Positions 7,117 through 12,436 of a stretch of 14,804 nt of DNA are shown here, in pieces. Made by a program: the position numbers and the translations under genes. The notes beneath the pieces are model-generated. The model was not told the origin of the DNA. It did not search any database and saw nothing but the letters and a program-made list of their open reading frames with translations. Origin of the DNA: an uncultured Lysobacteraceae bacterium (lineage in GTDB: Bacteria; Pseudomonadota; Gammaproteobacteria; Xanthomonadales; Rhodanobacteraceae); the NCBI GenBank assembly GCA_946482585.1, contig CAMLSI010000076.1, positions 1-14,804 on the forward strand, in the 5' to 3' direction. Each line of letters begins with the position of its first letter. The first letter of the stretch is position 1.

Positions 7117-7830
7117 CTAGCTCTTCTTGTCCAGTCCGAACAGCGTCTCCGAGCGATTGAACAAAATCCAACTAGTAGCAATGTACTTATCGCCGCCTTT
7201 TGGCATGTTGCCGCGGTGCGTGTGGGTGAACGCGGTCGGGGCGATCAGCAGCGATCCCGTCTTCGGCGCGATCTTGCGCTGCTGGTAGTAGAACTCGGTC
7301 TCGCCTTCGGCGAAGCCGTCATTGAGGTAGATCGTCCAGAGCACGACGCGGTGCAGGGTCTCGGCGTTGTCGGAGATCTTCGGGTACAGCTCGCAGTGCC
7401 AGTATGGATAGCCGCCTTCGTCGGCGATGTATTTCTGGAGGTTGATCGTGCCGGGGCGGAACACTTTCATGACGATCGCGGTGAGCATGCGGTCGTCGAG
7501 TTCGGCCACGGCCTGCGCATCGAGCGCCTTGTGCTGGCCCGTCTTCGGGTCCGGAATCTTGAGCTGCAGCGGCGCGAGGGCCGCATGCGCGAACTGGCGC
7601 AGATAGGCCTTGAACCCGGCCATCACCGACTGATTGAAACGCACGACGACGTCGTTCCACTCGGGATGGTCGCTGATGCAGATGTCCCAGCTGTTCTTGA
7701 GCGTCGTGTCGACGCCGCTGCCGGTCTGGCCGCGCACGGCCTTGCCGCTCTGCTCGAACCGGCGGATCAGCGCCGCGCAGGTTTCGGGCTCGAGTGCGTT
7801 GTCGTAGACCTCGATGAAATCGGGATGCAT
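7117..7830 (-). CDS. 2OG-Fe(II) oxygenase, prolyl 4-hydroxylase-like
   Basis: A 237-residue cytoplasmic protein with no signal peptide. The double-stranded beta-helix metal site can be read as HCE (His145, Glu147) and a distal His205 in THTHRG, with Lys215 ten residues later as the likely 2-oxoglutarate carboxylate anchor (GGDKY). His203 is an alternative third ligand. TGSLLIAP (191-198) and TEFYYQQ (178-184) are the expected core strands. The first motif is HxE rather than the commoner HxD; both are compatible with iron binding. Relatives hydroxylate protein or small-molecule substrates; the substrate here is unknown. The N-terminus MHPDFIEVYDN fits the family start; the upstream region lacks a clear Shine-Dalgarno. 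It is the last gene of the minus-strand run and converges on the delta-60 gene. An iron-regulated PiuC-type role is less likely given the differing motifs. Confidence 0.83.
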   Translation of the reverse strand: MHPDFIEVYDNALEPETCAALIRRFEQSGKAVRGQTGSGVDTTLKNSWDICISDHPEWNDVVVRFNQSVMAGFKAYLRQFAHAALAPLQLKIPDPKTGQHKALDAQAVAELDDRMLTAIVMKVFRPGTINLQKYIADEGGYPYWHCELYPKISDNAETLHRVVLWTIYLNDGFAEGETEFYYQQRKIAPKTGSLLIAPTAFTHTHRGNMPKGGDKYIATSWILFNRSETLFGLDKKS

Positions 7831-7917
7831 GGCGGGACGTCGTCGCGGAACAGACCGGCGATCATCGATGCGGGCCGGCAGGCGCGCAAGAGCGGAGGCG
7901 CGGCGCAGGCCGCCCGC

Positions 7918-9021
7918 TCATTGCGAGTCGAGGAAATACAGGAACGCGCCGGCGACGATCAGCGCGGCCAGCACGGCGAAGAAGATCTTGACCCAGCTGT
8001 AGGGGTGCTTGCCGGCGATCTTGCCGGTATAGCCGTTCGCGACGATCTGGAAGCGGCGCGATCCATAGGTATAGCTCACGATCCAGACCGGCATGAGAAC
8101 ATGCTTGAACGTACGTCCGCGATAGCGCGCATCGACCTGGAGATTGCGTTGCGTATCGCCGGGGACCTCGGCGCTGCAAAGCGCGCGCACCTGCTGCTGC
8201 ATGTCGGCCAAATTGAGCTCGGAGGCTTTGCGCAGGTCGATCTGGTAGCGCTCCACGGTCCAGCCGCGCACGAATTCCGGCGAGTACGGCGTGAGGTCCG
8301 TCGTCGTCGGAAACGGCTCGATGCCGGCGAGGAGGTCCGGCTGCACGCCGACCGTTCCGGGCACGAGCTCGTCGTCGAAAAAATGCGCGAGCTGACCCGA
8401 GGCCGGTACCCAGCGCACGTGCCGTACCTGCCGCGTCTGCGTGTTGCCCTGCGCATCGCGGTAGGTTTCGGTTACGTAGTAGTAATGGCCGGCCTCGGCG
8501 GTCCAGTCCGCATCGACGTGCGCATCGAACGTCCAGTACGGCGAGTAGACGCCGTGCAGGGTGTCGGTCAGCGCGGCGCGCTTGAGCTTGTCGGGAGCGA
8601 ACCAGCGTGTGCCGTACCAGCGCCGGATCAGATCGCGCACCTGGCCGTCGCTGACTTTGAACGGCAGCAGGCTCTGCGGCGTGATCGCGTCCTTCTGCGC
8701 TTCGTGCGCAATGATCGACGGAGAGCCGCAGAAATCGCAGCGCTGTGCGACGCGGCCGTCGACGAAGACCGAGATCGCATGGCAGCTCTGACACTGCACC
8801 TCGCGCCGCTGTTCGCCCCAGTCGCGGCTGATCGCCGGATCGCGCAGCGCCGTCTCGAGATCCTGTTCGACGACGGCCGTGCCCGGGTCGGCGGCCTGCG
8901 CCGGCGTCCAGGCGGCCACTGTGCCGCAATAGGGGCAGACCAGCGCCTGTTTCGCCGCATTCCACTGCAGGTCGCCGCCGCATTCCGGGCAAGGATGTTT
9001 GGCGACGGTCGTGTTGTTCAT
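7918..9021 (-). CDS. Double zinc-ribbon protein with C-terminal membrane anchor
   Basis: The 367-residue protein starts with a TFIIB-like zinc ribbon: CPEC (Cys11, Cys14) and CPYC (Cys29, Cys32). A second pair follows at CQSC (Cys77, Cys80) and CDFC (Cys95, Cys98). The middle is a beta-rich region with many aromatic residues, including YSPYWTFDAHVDADW and VMPVWIVSYTYGSRRFQIVANGYTGK. One transmembrane helix lies near the end (about 344-362, after YSWVK) and the protein finishes in LDSQ. The zinc ribbons therefore probably face the cytoplasm as a tail-anchored protein. This architecture is seen next to SPFH/virion-core (YdjI-like) genes in many bacteria, as here, where the SPFH gene lies 73 bp upstream on the same strand. 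Binding of SPFH or another partner is inferred. The 5' leader is pyrimidine-rich with no clear Shine-Dalgarno. Confidence 0.87.
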   Translation of the reverse strand: MNNTTVAKHPCPECGGDLQWNAAKQALVCPYCGTVAAWTPAQAADPGTAVVEQDLETALRDPAISRDWGEQRREVQCQSCHAISVFVDGRVAQRCDFCGSPSIIAHEAQKDAITPQSLLPFKVSDGQVRDLIRRWYGTRWFAPDKLKRAALTDTLHGVYSPYWTFDAHVDADWTAEAGHYYYVTETYRDAQGNTQTRQVRHVRWVPASGQLAHFFDDELVPGTVGVQPDLLAGIEPFPTTTDLTPYSPEFVRGWTVERYQIDLRKASELNLADMQQQVRALCSAEVPGDTQRNLQVDARYRGRTFKHVLMPVWIVSYTYGSRRFQIVANGYTGKIAGKHPYSWVKIFFAVLAALIVAGAFLYFLDSQ

Positions 9022-9052
9022 TCTGCGCGGGACTGGGAACGGGAAGGGGAAC

Positions 9053-9078
9053 CGGGACGTGCGGCAGGCCGCGTCCCG
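9053..9078 (-). terminator. Hairpin between the SPFH and zinc-ribbon genes, possible attenuator
   Basis: CGGGAC (9053-9058) pairs with GTCCCG (9073-9078), and GCGG (9061-9064) with CCGC (9069-9072), leaving a 2-nt GT bulge and a CAGG loop: 10 bp in all. On the transcribed minus strand it is followed by a pyrimidine-rich run (GGTTCCCCTTCCCGTTCCC) and then the zinc-ribbon start. It could lower downstream expression or protect the SPFH mRNA 3' end. The lack of a true T-tract makes full termination doubtful. Confidence 0.45.
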
Positions 9079-9094
9079 CGGGAGCCGCCGACGA

Positions 9095-10141
9095 TCAACC
9101 GCGCAGGAATTCTTCCAGGGCGGCGCGCGCGATACGGTAGGCGTTGCCGATCTTGCGCGCCTTGAGTTCGCCCGCGGTGATCGATGCCATGACGTCTTCG
9201 ACCGAGACGCCGAGCGCCTGCGCCGCCTGCTCCGGCGTCAGGACGTCGATGCCGCCGCTCGGCGCGGCGGCGGCTGGCACGGCCTGTCCCTGCATGCCTT
9301 TCATGAGTTCCTGCGCCATGCCGAAACCGATCGCCATCTGCGCCGGCGCCGCGGCGGCTGCGGCGCCTTCGCCGCCCTGACCCATGCCGACGCCCATCTG
9401 GTACTTCACGTAGTCGTTGAGATTGCCGATCACGCTCATGCTCGAGCGCTTGTCGATGGCCTGCTCGACTTCGGGCGGCACCGACACGTTCTCGAGCACG
9501 AAACTCGTGATCTCCAGACCGTACTTGCCGGACATGGCCGGGTTGATGATCGGGAGCAGCGCCTCGCCGAGTTCCGAATAGCGTGCGGCGACGTCGAGCG
9601 CGGGCACTTGCGCCGTTGCGAGCGCTTCGGTGAACACGCTGACGATGCGCGAACGCATCGTGTCGGCGAATTCGTCGAGGCGGAAGTTCTGGTCGGTACC
9701 GGCCACTTCCCTGAGGAACTTCGGCACGTCGCTGATGCGGAAATCGTAGGTGCCGAAGGCGCGCAGGCGCACGACGCCGAAATCCTTGTCGCGCATCATC
9801 ACCGGATTGGAGGTACCCCATTTGTTGCCGGTGAACAGCCGCGTGTTGACGAAATAGACGTCGCACTTGAACGGCGAGTTGAAGCCGTACTTCCAGCCGA
9901 GGATGGTCGAGAGCACCGGAATGTTCTCGGTCGTCAGCGTGTGCTTGCCGGGACCGAACGCATCGGCGTACTTGCCGGCCGCGACGAACTGGACCATCTG
10001 CGATTCACGCACGATCAGCTGCGCACCGTTCTTGATTTCCTTGTCGTCGTCGGGAAAGCGGTACGACAAGGTATCGCGCGAATCATCGGTCCACTCGATG
10101 ATCTCCAGCAGTTCGCTCTTGATGAAATCGAGAATGCTCAT
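9095..10141 (-). CDS. SPFH-domain (YdjI / virion-core-like) protein fused to a helix-turn-helix module
   Basis: A 348-residue protein. Residues about 25-240 form an SPFH/band-7-like domain of the YdjI type: NGAQLIVRESQMVQFV, FGPGKHTLTTENIPVL, FNSPFKCDVYFVNTR, VVRLRAFGTYDFRI and a helical YGLEITSFVLENVSVPPEVEQAIDKR. An Ala/Gly/Met-rich linker follows (about 250-297). The C-terminus (300-347) looks like an excisionase/MerR-type helix-turn-helix: LTPEQAAQALGVSVEDV, then GELKARKIGNAYRIARAALEEFL. The family lacks an N-terminal membrane helix; such proteins form oligomers at the membrane or on a partner. The frame extends to 10183, but ATG 10141 is chosen because MSILDFIKSE is the usual start and AGGAG lies 6 nt upstream. 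It follows fbp after 87 bp containing strong hairpins and precedes the zinc-ribbon gene. The HTH may bind DNA or a peptide; neither is shown. Confidence 0.9.
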   Translation of the reverse strand: MSILDFIKSELLEIIEWTDDSRDTLSYRFPDDDKEIKNGAQLIVRESQMVQFVAAGKYADAFGPGKHTLTTENIPVLSTILGWKYGFNSPFKCDVYFVNTRLFTGNKWGTSNPVMMRDKDFGVVRLRAFGTYDFRISDVPKFLREVAGTDQNFRLDEFADTMRSRIVSVFTEALATAQVPALDVAARYSELGEALLPIINPAMSGKYGLEITSFVLENVSVPPEVEQAIDKRSSMSVIGNLNDYVKYQMGVGMGQGGEGAAAAAAPAQMAIGFGMAQELMKGMQGQAVPAAAAPSGGIDVLTPEQAAQALGVSVEDVMASITAGELKARKIGNAYRIARAALEEFLRG

Positions 10142-10147
10142 GGCCCG

Positions 10148-10152
10148 CTCCT
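10148..10152 (-). promoter_or_regulatory. Ribosome binding site of the SPFH gene
   Basis: AGGAG on the minus strand ends 6 nt before the ATG at 10141. It decides between this start and the upstream in-frame ATG at 10183, which has no such site and lies inside a hairpin. Confidence 0.7.
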
Positions 10153-10175
10153 GGTGGCTGGAGGCCCTGATTCTA

Positions 10176-10216
10176 GCCGGCAATCCCGGCGGCGTTGCGA
10201 GGCCGGGATTGCCGGC
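10176..10216 (-). terminator. 15-bp perfect inverted repeat after fbp, terminator or attenuator
   Basis: GCCGGCAATCCCGGC (10176-10190) is the exact reverse complement of GCCGGGATTGCCGGC (10202-10216), with an 11-nt loop. It lies 12 bp beyond the fbp stop in the direction of transcription. There is no T-tract after it on the minus strand. An alternative 10-bp hairpin, GCGAGGCCGG/CCGGCCTCGC (10197-10206 with 10212-10221), uses the same bases, so the two structures exclude each other. It may be a Rho-aided terminator, a REP-like element or an attenuator controlling read-through into the SPFH gene. Confidence 0.6.
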
Positions 10217-10228
10217 CTCGCGAAGCGA

Positions 10229-11254
10229 TTACCGCGCTGCGTCGGCGTCGAGGTGATAGCGCGTCACGGCATCGACTTCGTTGCTCGAGCCGAGGAATAC
10301 CGGCACGCGCTGATGCAGCGCCGTCGGCTGGACGTCGAGGATGCGCGTGCGTCCCGTCGTCGCGCGGCCGCCGGCCTGCTCGACGATGAAAGCCATCGGA
10401 TTGGCTTCGTACATCAGGCGCAGCTTGCCCGGTTTGGCCGCATCCTTCCGGTCCCACGGATAGATGAAGATGCCGCCGCGCGTGAGGATGCGGTGCACGT
10501 CGGCGACCATCGACGCGACCCAGCGCATGTTGAAGTCCTTGCCGCGCGGACCGTCCTTGCCGGCGAGCAGATCGGCGATGTAGCGCTGCATGGGTTCTTC
10601 CCAGTGGCGCTGGTTCGACATGTTGATCGCGAATTCCCTGGTGTCGGCCGGAATCTGCACGTTGCGCCGCGTCAGCATGAAACTGCCGAGTTCGCGATCG
10701 AGCGTGAACACGTGCGTGCCGTGGCCGAGCGTGAGCACGAGCAGCGTGCTAGGGCCGTACACGGTATAGCCGGCCGCGACCTGGGTGGCGCCGGGCTGAC
10801 AATAGTGTTCGACCTTGGGCTCGGTGACGCCGTCGGGACAACGCAGCACCGAGAAGATGGTGCCGACGGAAATGTTCACGTCGATGTTCGACGAGCCGTC
10901 CAGCGGATCGAACAGCAGCAGGAAATTGCCCTTCGGGTACGCGTCCGGAATCGGGTGCGGATCGTCCATTTCTTCGGAAGCGCAGCCGGCGAGATGACCG
11001 CCCCAGGCGTTGGCTTCGAGCAGGATTTCGTTCGACAGTACGTCGAGCTTCTGCTGCGCCTCGCCCTGTACGTTGCCGCTCCCGGCTTCGCCGAGCAGAC
11101 CGCCGAGATCGCCCTTGCCGACGGCGATCGAAATGGATTTGCAGGCGCGCGCGACGACTTCGATGAGCAGACGCAGGTCGGCATTGATGTGCTGATGCGC
11201 GCGTTGTTCCTCGATGAGGAAGCGGGTCAGGGAGATCGGACGGTTCGATGACAT
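10229..11254 (-). CDS. fbp: Class I fructose-1,6-bisphosphatase
   Basis: Hydrolyses fructose 1,6-bisphosphate to fructose 6-phosphate in gluconeogenesis, in the cytoplasm, with Mg2+. The 341-residue length is normal for class I FBPase. The metal and substrate residues are present: [17 protein letters not shown] (60-76), SEE (93-95), the signature [12 protein letters not shown] (116-127) with two metal-binding aspartates, and [16 protein letters not shown] (281-296) with Glu283. NMSNQR (211-216) and RYIADLL match the phosphate-binding region. The frame continues upstream to 11344, but the ATG at 11254 gives [13 protein letters not shown], the usual family N-terminus. No strong Shine-Dalgarno is visible. 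It is divergent from the DUF4097-like lipoprotein gene (134 bp apart) and followed by the hairpins before the SPFH gene. Confidence 0.97.
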   Translation of the reverse strand: MSSNRPISLTRFLIEEQRAHQHINADLRLLIEVVARACKSISIAVGKGDLGGLLGEAGSGNVQGEAQQKLDVLSNEILLEANAWGGHLAGCASEEMDDPHPIPDAYPKGNFLLLFDPLDGSSNIDVNISVGTIFSVLRCPDGVTEPKVEHYCQPGATQVAAGYTVYGPSTLLVLTLGHGTHVFTLDRELGSFMLTRRNVQIPADTREFAINMSNQRHWEEPMQRYIADLLAGKDGPRGKDFNMRWVASMVADVHRILTRGGIFIYPWDRKDAAKPGKLRLMYEANPMAFIVEQAGGRATTGRTRILDVQPTALHQRVPVFLGSSNEVDAVTRYHLDADAAR

Positions 11255-11388
11255 GGCGGCAGGGCAGCGGGAAAACACCGATTGTCGCGGCTGCGGCGCC
11301 GCGGCGTCCACGCCGGTGCGCACAGGGTCGGCAGCTCCGCCCATCGATGGTATGGTCAGCGGCTAAGTCTTGAAGATGAGATAGCCTC

Positions 11389-12225
11389 ATGCACAGCGCC
11401 AGATTTGCCTCAATCTTCCTGCTCGGTCTCGCCGCGGCCGGTCTCGCCGGTTGCGGTACCGCGCCGCCACGCGGCGATACCGCCGCGGCGACGGCGGAGC
11501 CGCCGCCGTACGCGATCGAACGCCTCAAGCGCGATCTGCTCCTCCCCGAGACGGTCAAACACGTACGCATCCACAACCCGCACGGCAGCGTCAGCATCAA
11601 GGCCATCGACAGCCGCACGCTCGGCGCCTACGAAGTCGTGCAGCTGATCGGCGCGACCCCGGAGAAGCCCGACATCCAGATGCGTATCGACGGCGACACC
11701 GCCGTCGTCGAGGTGAGCTATGCGTCGGACAAGCGTCACGGCACCGACCGGCTCGTCGACGGCTACCGCAAGGGACGTGTCGATCTCGGCCTGTTTCTGC
11801 CCGCCGGCCCGGATCTCGACGTGACGACGACCTACGGCGACCTGCAGGTCCGCCGCGTCAACAATGAAGTCCGCGCCCGCACGCGCGACGGCCGGCTGTC
11901 GGTGGCCAGCGGCGGTTCGATCGACGCGGCGACCGACAGTGGCGAACTCCGCGTTTTCCCGACCCAGGCGAAATGGCGCAAGCCGCTGAAGGTGCACAGC
12001 CGCAGCGGCAACATCCTCGTCGAAGTGCCGCTGTACGGCGAGATCGCGCTCGACGTCGAAACCGGCGGCAGCATCTCGGGCAACGTGCCGCTCGAACTGC
12101 GCGATGCCGGCAACGAGCGGCGCCATGGCCAGCTGCGCCGTGCCGGCGCGAGCCAGCGCATGGACATCACGAGTGAAACCGGCGACGTCTACCTGATTCC
12201 GATCGACGTTCCCCCGCAACGCTGA
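11389..12225 (+). CDS. Lipoprotein with DUF4097-like beta-repeat body
   Basis: A 278-residue predicted lipoprotein. The signal sequence ends in the lipobox LAGC (19-22), so Cys22 would be lipidated; residue +2 is Gly, not Asp, which favours sorting to the outer membrane if Lol rules apply. After a Pro/Ala-rich linker, the body is a series of short beta-strand turns with the pattern [VI]xIxxxxGxVxIx: HVRIHNPHGSVSIKAID (58-74), then VTTTYGDLQVRRV, VRARTRDGRLSVAS, SIDAATDSGELRVFP, VHSRSGNILVEVP and ITSETGDVYLIPID. This is the right-handed beta-helix/'Toastrack' pattern of DUF4097, a domain of unknown function often found with envelope-stress genes. The ATG follows a weak GATGAGAT site. It is divergent from fbp and is followed by a 211-bp structured intergenic region. 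Confidence 0.8.
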   Translation: MHSARFASIFLLGLAAAGLAGCGTAPPRGDTAAATAEPPPYAIERLKRDLLLPETVKHVRIHNPHGSVSIKAIDSRTLGAYEVVQLIGATPEKPDIQMRIDGDTAVVEVSYASDKRHGTDRLVDGYRKGRVDLGLFLPAGPDLDVTTTYGDLQVRRVNNEVRARTRDGRLSVASGGSIDAATDSGELRVFPTQAKWRKPLKVHSRSGNILVEVPLYGEIALDVETGGSISGNVPLELRDAGNERRHGQLRRAGASQRMDITSETGDVYLIPIDVPPQR

Positions 12226-12384
12226 CCGGATCACCGCCTACGTGTTAAGGCGGATATAACGTCCGTCCATGAGCGTATGAGTCACTGTTATGTGGGCTTA
12301 GGTCTGTGGTATGAATCGACCTCGGTCGTGCGGCCGGTCATGGGCCGGGCATTCCGTACGGACCACCCTGGGGTAAGTCAGCCG

Positions 12385-12410
12385 GAGCCCGTCGTTCGCG
12401 CGGCGGGCTC
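12385..12410 (+). terminator. Hairpin just before the start of the large exported protein
   Basis: GAGCCCGTC (12385-12393) pairs with GGCGGGCTC (12402-12410) over 9 bp, one of them a G-T wobble, with an 8-nt loop. It is followed by TTCTATC. It ends 14 nt before the ribosome site, so it could be a leader attenuator, a late terminator of the upstream unit, or a 5' mRNA-stabilising stem. The weak T-tract argues against efficient termination. Confidence 0.5.
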
Positions 12411-12424
12411 TTCTATCGAGTGTC

Positions 12425-12430
12425 GGGAGG
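12425..12430 (+). promoter_or_regulatory. Ribosome binding site deciding a GTG start
   Basis: GGGAGG lies 6 nt before the GTG at 12437. It is the strongest evidence for the non-ATG start, which opens a clear signal peptide. Confidence 0.75.
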
Positions 12431-12436
12431 TTTCTA

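Larger units (their letters stand above)
12226..12436 (+). promoter_or_regulatory. 211-bp structured leader upstream of the large exported protein
   Basis: The longest non-coding gap in the window. In order it holds a 6-bp hairpin CCGCCT/AGGCGG (12234-12253), possibly the 3' end of the lipoprotein gene; an AT-richer stretch GGATATAACG near 12252-12261 that could hold a promoter; alternative stems AGGTC/GACCT (12300-12322) and CGAC/GTCG (12318-12329); a stem CGGCC/GGCCG (12331-12347); the palindrome TCCGTACGGA (12353-12362); and a strong hairpin at 12385-12410. I compared it by eye with c-di-GMP-I and cobalamin riboswitch cores and found no convincing match. A promoter must lie here, but no sigma-70 pair is clear. 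Confidence 0.4.

Noticed and set aside
5681..7171. A 496-codon minus-strand open frame opposite the delta-60 gene
   Set aside because: Composition is Arg/Ala/Asp/Val-rich and it mirrors the repeats of the real gene; the plus strand has the signal peptide, ribosome site and terminator.
7216..9165. A 649-codon plus-strand open frame opposite the oxygenase and zinc-ribbon genes
   Set aside because: Same reason: low-information composition, and it is antisense to two genes with recognisable families and metal motifs.
8999..11251. A 750-codon plus-strand open frame opposite the zinc-ribbon, SPFH and fbp genes
   Set aside because: The translation is Arg/Ala/His/Asp-rich without domain pattern. 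All three minus-strand genes under it have clear motifs. Long antisense frames are expected with this GC content and codon usage.
11410..12234. A 274-codon minus-strand frame opposite the lipoprotein
   Set aside because: No motif or ribosome site; the plus-strand frame has a lipobox and regular beta-repeat pattern.
12371..12390. AAGTCAGCCGGAG segment resembling part of a cobalamin-riboswitch 3' region
   Set aside because: Only about seven bases match the B12 box and the other conserved blocks of that riboswitch are absent, so the resemblance is probably chance.
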